Assembly (NCBI RefSeq): GCF_000717745.1
Contig: NZ_JOBH01000016.1
Span: forward strand, 1-64,000
DNA: 64,000 nucleotides
Origin: Streptomyces violens
GTDB taxonomy: Bacteria > Actinomycetota > Actinomycetes > Streptomycetales > Streptomycetaceae
Direction: 5' to 3'
Under the pieces are notes generated by a model. That model did no database searches, was not told the origin of the DNA, and saw nothing but the letters and a program-made list of their open reading frames with translations. Both the position numbers and the translations under genes were made by a program. Below, one piece after another: positions 16,587-24,499 of this stretch. Position 1 is the stretch's first letter. Each line of letters starts with the position of its first letter.

Positions 16587-17825
16587 TTACCAGAAGTCGG
16601 GCAGGCTGTAGCGGTAGGTGTTGGTCTGGTGCCAGTAGTGGTTGCCGTCGACCCATACGGCAACGCCGCGCAGGAAGCGCAACACGGTCGGGACGGGGCA
16701 GTCGGTGGCCAAGGCGGCGGCCTCTGCCTCGAAGCGGTGCATGAGGTCGTTGTGCACCTCGACCGCCTTCAAGTAGGCGTCCTTTTCGGAGAGGCCCTCG
16801 CGTTCGGCGATCACCACGGGCAGATTCAGATGCGTGCCGGGGCTCTTGAGTTCCTTGGTGTACGAGTACAGGTCGTTGACGATGGTGGTGGCGTTACCGG
16901 CGAGCGCGATGACCCGCTGCATGGCGGGCTGCGCGTGCAGGTCCGCCGGCAGTTCGTAGCCGCCGACGGTGTCGGTGATGGTCGGGCAGGGGCGGAAGTT
17001 GTTGAACTGACGCATCGCCAGGTACTCCCACACCTCGGGAATGTGGTCCGTCTGGGCCCAGGCGGCCTCCGCGAGGTACCCCAGGTGCAGACGGCCCATG
17101 TCGTGCCGGTACCGGTCGGCCTGGGAGGCAGTGGCCGTCTCCAGGAAGTACGCCATGGCCGAGCGGTAGGCGCGCCGAGGGGCGTCCGACTGGAGCGACT
17201 CCAGCCACGCCGGCTCGTACTCCTCGGTCGTGTGCAGCGGATCGAGAGCCGTGTGCGCCAGCAGGAGGCGGCTGCCGAGACCGATGGGCGAGCCGCCGTG
17301 GTCCTCGCAGTAGCAGTCGTCGACCGCGTTCTCGGCGACCATCAGCCGCGTGGCGATCATCAGGTGGTCGATGGTGGGCGCGTCCGGGTGGCAGGCGACC
17401 ATGTAGCGGCCGACGGAGAAGCCGTCGAACTGGTCCTCCCACTCCGGGGGGTACACCTGGGCCTCGTCCACCGCCCATGCCTTGATCCGGCGGCTGACCT
17501 CCTCGACCCGCGCCGGGTCGGGCTCCGGGATCGGGTGGTAGTAGAGGCCCGGGATCGGGTTGCCCTCCGCCGCTGTCTCGGGCTCCGCCGTCTCGGGCTC
17601 CGACGGGGCCGGAGGCTTCTCGTACCGGGCGAAGTGCAGGCCCTCCGTGCCCAGACCACTGGGGCCACGCAGGATCCGTTCGAGGGCGCCGCCCGCGCCG
17701 GGGTCGGGTACGGATGTGTCCACGGGAACGGACATGTCCACGGGAACGGTCCCCGTAGCGGGGACAGGGGCGGGGGGCGGTCCGGGCAGGCTCGACTGCA
17801 GGGGAGGAATCCTGTGATCGGGCAT
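16587..17825 (-). CDS. 2-methylisoborneol synthase (terpene cyclase)
   Basis: A 412-aa class I terpene cyclase converting 2-methyl-GPP to 2-methylisoborneol, an earthy odour compound of Streptomyces. The first 60 residues or so are the proline-rich disordered arm typical of MIB synthases. The metal motifs are the Asp-rich DDCYCED (VAENAVDDCYCED) and the NSE-type NDLYSYTKE. The closing HYWHQTNTYRYSLPDFW is characteristic. ATG 17825 follows AAGGAG. It is first in a two-gene operon with the methyltransferase; the EshA-like cyclic-nucleotide-binding gene that often accompanies them is not beside it. Confidence 0.95.
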   Translation of the reverse strand: MPDHRIPPLQSSLPGPPPAPVPATGTVPVDMSVPVDTSVPDPGAGGALERILRGPSGLGTEGLHFARYEKPPAPSEPETAEPETAAEGNPIPGLYYHPIPEPDPARVEEVSRRIKAWAVDEAQVYPPEWEDQFDGFSVGRYMVACHPDAPTIDHLMIATRLMVAENAVDDCYCEDHGGSPIGLGSRLLLAHTALDPLHTTEEYEPAWLESLQSDAPRRAYRSAMAYFLETATASQADRYRHDMGRLHLGYLAEAAWAQTDHIPEVWEYLAMRQFNNFRPCPTITDTVGGYELPADLHAQPAMQRVIALAGNATTIVNDLYSYTKELKSPGTHLNLPVVIAEREGLSEKDAYLKAVEVHNDLMHRFEAEAAALATDCPVPTVLRFLRGVAVWVDGNHYWHQTNTYRYSLPDFW

Positions 17826-18406
17826 CCGTGGCTCCTTGATGAGGTGGGTGTGCTGACGCCGGATCCCGGGCGTGCTGCCCGGCTCGGGAGGGTTCGGGCC
17901 GTGGTGGCCGCCGGACGGGGCCGCTGGTCGCGTCCAAGCCGCTCCGCAGCTGCAGGAGGCCCCCTCTCGTCGGCCGCAATCAGCAGTCCAACTGCCTTCA
18001 CCTCCAACGGCAGAACCGTTACGGCGTGGCGGCGAGGTCGCGCGCAGCCGCGGTGCGCAGGCTGGTCTGCCGAGGTGGCTCCAGCAGCGCATACGGGCCG
18101 GTCTCAACGGCCATCGGGCTGGCTCTCCTTCGTAGGTCGGTGATCGGCGTACCTTGCGTCAAGTGTCGAAAGAGGCGAAGAACTTTGAATACGCGGTAAT
18201 CGAGAACGAATATCCGAGAATCTGTCCGGACACCAGGAAACAGTAACGACCGGCATGCCCAACTCGCCTGTGAGGCCGTTGGAGTTACCTCGATGCAGTG
18301 ACCTTGCTCCGCATCGGGTTTATCTGCATGACCGATGGCATTCGGACTATCTGGCCGAGAGCATGTTTCGCACGCGGCAGAGTCACTCCACCCGGTACTT
18401 ACCTTT
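17826..18406. other. Noncoding region upstream of the MIB operon
   Basis: Nearly 600 bases hold no open frame with recognisable protein character on either strand. The stretch from about 18160 to 18350 is clearly more AT-rich than its surroundings, as expected for a promoter region. It must contain the MIB promoter; no specific regulator site is recognised. Confidence 0.5.
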
Positions 18407-18456
18407 GGCGCCTGCGGCCTGATTCGCCAGCCACGAATCAGGCACCAGGAGGCGCC
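18407..18456. terminator. Long two-part hairpin, likely terminator
   Basis: An inner perfect 10-bp stem (GCCTGATTCG / CGAATCAGGC, 7-base loop, 18417-18443) is enclosed by a 7-bp outer stem (GGCGCCT / AGGCGCC). On the plus strand it is followed by TTTC. It lies about 70 bases beyond the leftward methyltransferase stop (18525) and so probably ends that transcript. Confidence 0.6.
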
Positions 18457-18524
18457 TTTCTCAAAGGACGTTGCCTCGGATCAGTGCCCTGATTTCAGCC
18501 AGCACCGCAGTCGCCGAGTGGTAT

Positions 18525-19130
18525 TCACCGGCGGTGGACGCTGACGGCGTAGCCGCCGCCGTCGTAAGGGTCGGCGTCCCAGGTAGCGAAGCGGTCGACG
18601 AGGGTGAGGCCGGCTGCGGCGCAGTAGTCGTCGTACTCCGGCAGCGTGATACTGGGCGGCACGGGCAGGTGGGCTGCGTCCAGGCCGAAGCCGGCGACCA
18701 GCAGACCGCCCGGTCGCAAGGCCGTGGCCAAGCGCTTGGCCACCGCGGCCTCGGTGCCGGCAGCGAGCAACGGAAAAATGTTGCCTGCAGCGACCACGAG
18801 GTCGAAGTCCGCCGCGATGCCGAGCAGCTCCGGATCGAACTCGGTCAGATCGACCTGGAACCAGGGCAGGTCCGGCGCCTGCTCTTTCGCCACTGCCAAC
18901 ATCGACGCGTCGAGATCGACTCCGACGCAGTCGTACCCGAGCTCCGCCAGCCGGATCATGACCCGGCCCGTACCGCACCCGGCGTCCAGCACCCGCGCTC
19001 CGGCCGGCACGAGAGCCGCGCAGAACCGCGCCTCACCGTGCACGTCCTTCCCGCTACGGGCCAGCGCCGCGAAACGTGCGGCGTAGTCATTGCCGGACGT
19101 CTCCCCGGTCAGCTCCTGCCAACGGCTCAT
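18525..19130 (-). CDS. Class I SAM-dependent methyltransferase
   Basis: A 201-aa methyltransferase with a clear SAM site (VLDAGCGTGRVMIRLAELG, about residues 46-64), acidic VGVDLDASML, and a VVAAGNIFPLL motif IV. It resembles small actinobacterial methyltransferases acting on diffusible metabolites, but no substrate-binding signature is recognised. ATG 19130 begins MSRWQELTGETSGNDYAARF, a usual opening in this group. It is monocistronic and divergent from the EF-hand gene, so context gives no further clue. Confidence 0.85.
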   Translation of the reverse strand: MSRWQELTGETSGNDYAARFAALARSGKDVHGEARFCAALVPAGARVLDAGCGTGRVMIRLAELGYDCVGVDLDASMLAVAKEQAPDLPWFQVDLTEFDPELLGIAADFDLVVAAGNIFPLLAAGTEAAVAKRLATALRPGGLLVAGFGLDAAHLPVPPSITLPEYDDYCAAAGLTLVDRFATWDADPYDGGGYAVSVHRR

Positions 19131-19289
19131 GCGATCAACTATAGATCGACCGGGTGTCCCCACCGCGTCTGCCTGCGCCTCTTCTCTGCCCCATTCGGGC
19201 AGGTGGGAGGCGGCCGCCCGGCTTCGGACGGACGGATGGTCACGGATAGTCTGGGCGCGTCAGCGAAGATCACCAGAAGGGTGCAGCAC

Positions 19290-19505
19290 ATGGCAGACAT
19301 CGTGGAGACGGCGGCGCGGAAGGTCTTCGGCCGCTACGACCTCGACGGGGACGGCCTGGTCACCGCGGACGAATACCGCAAGATCGTGTCGGAGCTCGGT
19401 TCGCACATAACCGAGTCGGAGGCCCAGGAGCTGATCGACTCGGTCGACAGCAACGGTGACCGCCAGATGTCCTTCGAGGAGTTCTGGGCAGCCTTGAATG
19501 GCTGA
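19290..19505 (+). CDS. Small EF-hand calcium-binding protein
   Basis: A 71-aa calmodulin-like protein with two canonical EF-hand loops: DLDGDGLVTADE (about residues 17-28) and DSNGDRQMSFEE (about 53-64). Each has acidic residues at loop positions 1, 3, 5 and 12. Such proteins are common in Streptomyces and are thought to buffer or sense calcium, including around aerial growth. ATG 19290 follows AGAAGGG; the frame is open far upstream but is non-coding in character. No operon partners. Confidence 0.9.
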   Translation: MADIVETAARKVFGRYDLDGDGLVTADEYRKIVSELGSHITESEAQELIDSVDSNGDRQMSFEEFWAALNG

Positions 19506-19512
19506 CACCGGC

Positions 19513-19540
19513 GGGTCCGGCACGTGAGCGTGCCGGACCC
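19513..19540 (+). terminator. Terminator hairpin after the EF-hand gene
   Basis: Perfect 12-bp arms GGGTCCGGCACG / CGTGCCGGACCC with a TGAG tetraloop begin 8 bases after the EF-hand stop codon. A strong factor-independent hairpin without U-tract. Confidence 0.85.
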
Positions 19541-19767
19541 GACCAGTCCTCGCACCGGTTCCGGTGTGTGATCGTCGCCGCGCATCTGCCCCGTCCCCGC
19601 CGCGGAAGTGACACGGAGAAATCCGGCCATGTTCCGCCAGGGGGAGAAGGAACTTCTGTTACTGGAGGGCAAGTTCGGGTGCGCGCCGGTACGTTTGGCT
19701 GGCGCGAAACGGTTCACCGGGTGCGATGCGGCGGGGGTGTGAGGACCGCCGGAGGGACGGGGGTCCG

Positions 19768-20301
19768 ATGCTTACGTGGGTCGAGGGGGTGCTGTACGGC
19801 GCCGGCGGCGGGCTGGTCGTCGAGGCCGTTGTGACCTTCGGGCGACTGCATGCGTGGCAACAGGCGCGACATGCGGCGAGGGCGGCCGCCGAGGCGTTGC
19901 CGCAGCTCGGCACGTACATCGATCCGCCCGCGGATGCGCTCGCCGCGCTCTTCCGCATCGTGTTGGGCGGCGCGGCCGGCTGGCTGCTCCACGGCGAGCT
20001 GGCAGGGGTGTTCGCGGCCGTCGCGGTGGGGGCTTCGGCGCCTGCCGTGCTCGCCCAGATGGGCAGTGCCACGACCGTCGCCGAGGCGCTCCAGGCCGGG
20101 GCCGCGCCCGGTTCCGCGCCCGGTTCAGCTCCCGGAGCCGTTCCCGCCACCGCCCCCACTGCCCCGGTCCCTCCCCCTGCCGCGGCCAGTCCCACCGCCC
20201 CGGTCGCTCCCGGGGCCGCACCAGCCACTCCCGTCGCCCCCGCCCCCACACAACCCGGGCCACCGGGGCTCGATCAGGCGCAGGGGGAGGCCACCCCGTG
20301 A
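19768..20301 (+). CDS. Small membrane protein with Pro/Ala-rich tail, first gene of a propeller operon
   Basis: I do not recognise a family for this 177-aa protein. Residues about 1-25 are Gly/Val-rich and weakly hydrophobic; about 58-100 form two likely membrane helices (ALFRIVLGGAAGWLLHGE, VFAAVAVGASAPAVLAQ). From about 110 on it is a low-complexity Ala/Pro tail with PGSAPGSAPG repeats. ATG 19768 follows a GGAGGGA 14 or so bases upstream. It overlaps the next gene by 4 bases (GTGA), so it is co-translated with it and probably anchors or assembles the operon's products at the membrane (inference). Confidence 0.7.
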   Translation: MLTWVEGVLYGAGGGLVVEAVVTFGRLHAWQQARHAARAAAEALPQLGTYIDPPADALAALFRIVLGGAAGWLLHGELAGVFAAVAVGASAPAVLAQMGSATTVAEALQAGAAPGSAPGSAPGAVPATAPTAPVPPPAAASPTAPVAPGAAPATPVAPAPTQPGPPGLDQAQGEATP

Positions 20302-21035
20302 GCCGCCGATCGGTCGCCCGGCGCTCCTGGGCGTCGTTCACCGGTGGACGTCGCACCAGCCTCCCGCGGGCAGCGGAACGCAGACGTGTCGGATACAGCC
20401 TGTGGCAGCGCGTCCGGGCATCGTTCACCGGCGTCGTCCTCCCCCCGCGCCCCGTCCACGTCCCCGCCTCGGCCTCCGCCTCCGTACCCCAACAGTCGCC
20501 CCAACAGCCGCCCGAGCAGCGGCCGCACGCCCGCCCCCTCGCGCCGGGCTGGTTCACCCTGCCGCCGCTTCCCACGGCCGGCGCGCTGACCGCCGCCGGG
20601 AGTGACGCGGTGGTACTGGAAGCCGCCTCCCCCGACGGGCGGGCGGGATTCCTGCTGCGCCGCCCCGCAGGCAGCGTGTCCGAGTACAGCCTCGAACTGG
20701 TGGTACGCGACGCCGACGACACGGACCGGCCGCTGCTGTCCACGGTCACCTACGCGCTGCCGGACGGGCACGAGCGCGTTCTGCTCGTCCCCGTGGTGCG
20801 GGGCCGGTTCGGGCCCGCGGCCTCGTACGTCCGGCTCCGCGGCTTCGAGCCGGACGCGACGTGGGCCGCCACCGGCCCGTCGCCCGTCTCTCCGGAGGGT
20901 GACCGCTGGGCCCCGGCCACCGTCGCGGATTCCATCGGCGCCGCGCTCAACGAGACGACCCGCGACGCCTGGCGCCACGTGCGGGAATTCGTGGACGAAG
21001 GGATGCGCGACGTCATCGACGGTGCGCTGCGATGA
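20298..21035 (+). CDS. Uncharacterised protein, second gene of the propeller operon
   Basis: A 245-aa protein with no family I can name. The first 90 residues are Arg- and then Pro/Ser-rich and probably disordered. Residues about 95-190 alternate hydrophobic and polar residues in a beta-sandwich-like pattern (AVVLEAASPDGRAGFLLRR, YSLELVVRDADDTD, ERVLLVPVVRG), and the end is helical (VREFVDEGMRDVIDGAL). GTG 20298 overlaps the previous stop, and its own stop overlaps the next ATG, so stoichiometric co-expression is likely. Confidence 0.68.
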   Translation: MSRRSVARRSWASFTGGRRTSLPRAAERRRVGYSLWQRVRASFTGVVLPPRPVHVPASASASVPQQSPQQPPEQRPHARPLAPGWFTLPPLPTAGALTAAGSDAVVLEAASPDGRAGFLLRRPAGSVSEYSLELVVRDADDTDRPLLSTVTYALPDGHERVLLVPVVRGRFGPAASYVRLRGFEPDATWAATGPSPVSPEGDRWAPATVADSIGAALNETTRDAWRHVREFVDEGMRDVIDGALR

Positions 21036-24000
21036 CGCCCAAAGACGCGGCGTCCGGGGCCGCCGGGCCGCACCGCGCCGCGCTCGACGCCGTTCTCCGG
21101 GATGCGACGACCCCGCAGGCCGCGGTGCACGAGCTGCTCGGCGAGCGGCAGTTGTGGTGGAAGTGCTGCAGCGAGGCGGTCCGTACCGACCCGTCCTGGC
21201 TGCGTTCCGGACAGGCCGGGGAGCTGGCCGCCTGGATCGACGCGACAGTCCCGGACCGCCCGTCCGACGCGATGACGCCCACCCTCCACGCCTACCTGCT
21301 GGCGCGCGCCCTGAGCGCGCCGGAAGGCCGGGCGGCGGAGTACGACGAGGCCCTGGCGCGCGTACGGAGCACGTGGGCGGGCAGCGGCCTGCTGTCCGTC
21401 AACGCTGCGCCCGGCCCCGCGCAGCCGTCCGGCCGGGGAGCCGACGGCCTCCCGGCGGGCGCCGCCGAGCGGCTGAACGCCGTCCTGGAGCGCATTCCGC
21501 AGCTGCCCGGTGACGAGGGCGAGCGGTCGCCTGCCGCGGACGGCACACTGATGGTCGCCGCGCTGCTGATGGCGGGCTGCGAGCCGCGCAGACGGCCACT
21601 CGTACAGGTACCGGTGGTGTTCGGAGAGACGGACCACCGCGACGACGAGGAGCCCGGCGCCACCGGTGTACTGGAGCTCCGCGAGTTCCCCGCCGGGCCC
21701 CCGGGCCTGTACCCCGATCCCCGCTCCATGACCGGACTGCGCAGCTCCGACGGACAGTTCGCGACCGCGCTCGGCCGGGCGTGGGCCCTGCCCGGGCCCG
21801 GCCGCGGCTCGCGCTGTGTGCTGTGGCGCCTCGTCCTGGCGGACCGGCCCGCCCCTCCCCCGCGGATCGAGGGCCCCTCCCTCGGCGCCGCCTTCGCCCT
21901 CGGCCTGCGGGAACTCCTGCGGCATCCCCGGACGCGGCGGCCCAGCGTGGCCTGGCTGCGCGGTGTCTTCTACGGTCTGCGCCCGCGCACCGCGGTGACG
22001 GGAGCGCTGGGCAACGGTGAGCGGCTCACCGGCGTCAGCGGCATGGAGAGCAAGCTGCTGGCCGCGCGTCGCAAGGGACTGCGGCTGGTCGCCCCCGCCG
22101 CGAACCGGCCCGACGCCGCCCACGCACCCGAGCCCGCGGACGTGAAGTTCGCCGAGACGCTCCGGCAGGCCGACCGCTATGCCCGCCGCTTCCGCACCGC
22201 CCGCCTGGTCACCGCGCTGGCCCTGATCGCCGCGGCCGTGACGTCCGGGGTGGTGGTGGAGCATCGGGAGTCCGCGGCCAGGGATCGGCTGACCACCGCT
22301 CACCGGCTGGCCGATGTGTCGGAGAACCTGCTGCAGAGCGACGTCGGGCTCGCCGGGCTGTTCGCGGAGCGCGCGTACCGGCAGCACGCCGATCCACTGA
22401 CCCGCCGGGCCCTCTTCCGCGCGGTCACCGCGAGCCCCCATCTGGCCGCGAGCGTGCGGGCCACCGGGACGGTCTCCGCGGTGGCGGCCACTGCGGACGG
22501 GCGGGTCGCCGTCGCCGGGACCCGGGACGGCGCGGTGGAGGAGTGGGTACTTGAGGGGCAGCGATTCGGCCGCCACGGTCAACTCGGCCGTCTTCCCGGG
22601 CCGGTGGAGACAGTCGCGGCCAACAACAGTGGCGGTACCGTCGCGGCCACCGACGGCCGCACGGTCAAGGTGTGGGCGTACGGAGAACCCGCGATCGCGC
22701 CCCGCCTGCCCGACGGACAGCGGCCCACAGCGCTCGCGGTCTCCCCGTCGGGGCGCTACATCGCGGTCACCACGACGACCTCGGAGTTCGACCTCCCGCG
22801 CACGCTGTCGGTCCTGGACCGGGGCTCGGGGCGGACGAGGCACCTGGAGCTCGACGACATGACGTCGGACCCGTCAGCGCTCGCCTTCGACGGAGATGCG
22901 GAGCTGGTGGTCATCGAGTACGCCCACGGCACCTGGAACCGGATCTCCATGAATCGGCTCACCCGTACCGCCGGGAGCGCGCTGGGCTTCGGTACCCACA
23001 ACTTCGCCTCCGCGCTCGCCCCGGACGGCCTCCACTTCACGTACAGCAACAAGGCCTCTCCGCTGCCGGTATGGCCGTCCGAGGGAAAGCCCGACTTCTA
23101 CAAGCCGGCGCTGAAGGCGAAGACGGAACCGGGCCGTCCGGCGGCCCTGGCCGTCAGCCGCGGCGGTACCCATGTCGCCACTGCCATCGGCTCCACGCTC
23201 CGCGTGAGCAGGACGTACGCCCCGGGCGGGAAGGCGTCCGAGCCCCTCGCGCTCCCGGGTGCCGGCACGGTCGCCCGGGACGCCCTCGCCTTCGTCGGCT
23301 CCGGCGGCACCCGGCTCGTCTCGGCGTCCCGCGATGTCCTCAGTTTGTGGGATCTGGAGCAGCACTCCCGCATCGCGCGAGCCGCCGAAGTCGCGATCCC
23401 CGACTCCTGCCTGAGCTGTGAGGCGCCGCGCGTGTCCGTGTCACCGGACGGGCGCGACGCGGCGGTCCTCGGCAGCGAGGGAACCCGGCTGTCCGCCCTG
23501 AGACTCGGCGTTCCCGTCACGGAAGAGCGGCAGCGGAAGCTTCCCCGCGTGGTGAAGCTCCCCGGATTCGCGGAGCTGCTGTGGCGGCCCGACAGCGAGC
23601 GGCTGATCGTGGTGGCGCCGGACGGCAGCGCGCAGATACTGGCGCGTGGCCGCGTCTGGCGGCCCGTCGGCACCTGGCCCGCCGTACCGAACCCGCTCCG
23701 GCTCTTCGACCCGCCCGCACTGCTGCGGTTCCTGCCCGGCGGCCGGGAGGTGGCCGAGGTGCACGGCTCCGGCACGGTCCGCTTCAGGGACGCGGAGTCC
23801 GGCAAGGTACTGCGCGAGGTGCCGGGCCCGCGATCCATGGCGCCGACGGCCGGCTCCGGTGCCCTCCTGAGCAGAAGTTTGGTGACGCTGGACGCGCGGG
23901 CCGCGCACGCCGCGGTGCTCGACGAGAGCGACGGCAACCGCATCCACGTCATCAACACCGAGTCCGGCCACATCCGCACGATCCGCGCGGCCGACGCCCG

Positions 24001-24499
24001 GGGCATCACCTACGCCGGCGACCGTCTGCTCATCCAACGCAGCAGCGGTGCGCTGGAGTTGTGGTCCGCGTCGGGCAGCCGGCGCCTCGGTACGGTCGAG
24101 GGCACGGCCGACCCCGCGGTCGGCCCGGTCACCGGCGGGGAGCTCGTCGCCGGGACGACGTCCGAGGACCACACCGTCAGCCTCCTCGACCTGGGCTCCG
24201 AGAGCAGCCTCGGGACGCTCCCGCTGCCCGAGGGCAACAAGCCGGAGTCGACGGGCATCGCCCTCACGGCGGACGGTACGAAGCTCGTCACCGCGACGGA
24301 GGCCGACTACTCGGAGACCGACGACCCCGAACCCGACGGTCCTGCCACCGACGACATGGGGCAACTCATCGAATGGAGGATCGATCCGCGTGTCTGGATC
24401 CGCACCGTCTGCTCGTCGGTCGGCAGGGAACTCCGGCCGGACGACTGGGAGCAGCACATGGGCACGGAGGCGCCGCCGTCGCTGCGCTGCGGGGAGTGA
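21032..24499 (+). CDS. Lon-like Ser-Lys domain fused to a membrane segment and WD40-like propeller
   Basis: A 1155-aa protein. Residues about 1-130 are helical and unrecognised. Residues about 190-355 resemble the proteolytic domain of Lon: EGPSLGAAFALG carries a candidate nucleophile S283, and TGVSGMESKLLAARRKGL carries K341 in the place of the Lon catalytic lysine. One membrane helix follows (about 391-410). Residues about 440-1150 are repeated beta-propeller blades of WD40/quinoprotein type (AVAATADGRVAVAGTRDGAV, ALAVSPSGRYIAVTTT). The predicted layout is a cytoplasmic Lon-like domain tethered to an external or internal propeller sensor. It is coupled by ATGA to the previous gene. Lon similarity is by motif only. 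Confidence 0.75.
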   Translation: MTPKDAASGAAGPHRAALDAVLRDATTPQAAVHELLGERQLWWKCCSEAVRTDPSWLRSGQAGELAAWIDATVPDRPSDAMTPTLHAYLLARALSAPEGRAAEYDEALARVRSTWAGSGLLSVNAAPGPAQPSGRGADGLPAGAAERLNAVLERIPQLPGDEGERSPAADGTLMVAALLMAGCEPRRRPLVQVPVVFGETDHRDDEEPGATGVLELREFPAGPPGLYPDPRSMTGLRSSDGQFATALGRAWALPGPGRGSRCVLWRLVLADRPAPPPRIEGPSLGAAFALGLRELLRHPRTRRPSVAWLRGVFYGLRPRTAVTGALGNGERLTGVSGMESKLLAARRKGLRLVAPAANRPDAAHAPEPADVKFAETLRQADRYARRFRTARLVTALALIAAAVTSGVVVEHRESAARDRLTTAHRLADVSENLLQSDVGLAGLFAERAYRQHADPLTRRALFRAVTASPHLAASVRATGTVSAVAATADGRVAVAGTRDGAVEEWVLEGQRFGRHGQLGRLPGPVETVAANNSGGTVAATDGRTVKVWAYGEPAIAPRLPDGQRPTALAVSPSGRYIAVTTTTSEFDLPRTLSVLDRGSGRTRHLELDDMTSDPSALAFDGDAELVVIEYAHGTWNRISMNRLTRTAGSALGFGTHNFASALAPDGLHFTYSNKASPLPVWPSEGKPDFYKPALKAKTEPGRPAALAVSRGGTHVATAIGSTLRVSRTYAPGGKASEPLALPGAGTVARDALAFVGSGGTRLVSASRDVLSLWDLEQHSRIARAAEVAIPDSCLSCEAPRVSVSPDGRDAAVLGSEGTRLSALRLGVPVTEERQRKLPRVVKLPGFAELLWRPDSERLIVVAPDGSAQILARGRVWRPVGTWPAVPNPLRLFDPPALLRFLPGGREVAEVHGSGTVRFRDAESGKVLREVPGPRSMAPTAGSGALLSRSLVTLDARAAHAAVLDESDGNRIHVINTESGHIRTIRAADARGITYAGDRLLIQRSSGALELWSASGSRRLGTVEGTADPAVGPVTGGELVAGTTSEDHTVSLLDLGSESSLGTLPLPEGNKPESTGIALTADGTKLVTATEADYSETDDPEPDGPATDDMGQLIEWRIDPRVWIRTVCSSVGRELRPDDWEQHMGTEAPPSLRCGE

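Noticed and set aside
16629..18143. A 504-codon plus-strand frame opposite MIB synthase
   Set aside because: Low-complexity Val/Gly/Arg sequence, antisense to an intact, clearly identified cyclase.
18298..18544. Short open frames in the region upstream of the MIB operon
   Set aside because: No ribosome-binding site, no family resemblance, and they cross the strong hairpin at 18407-18456.
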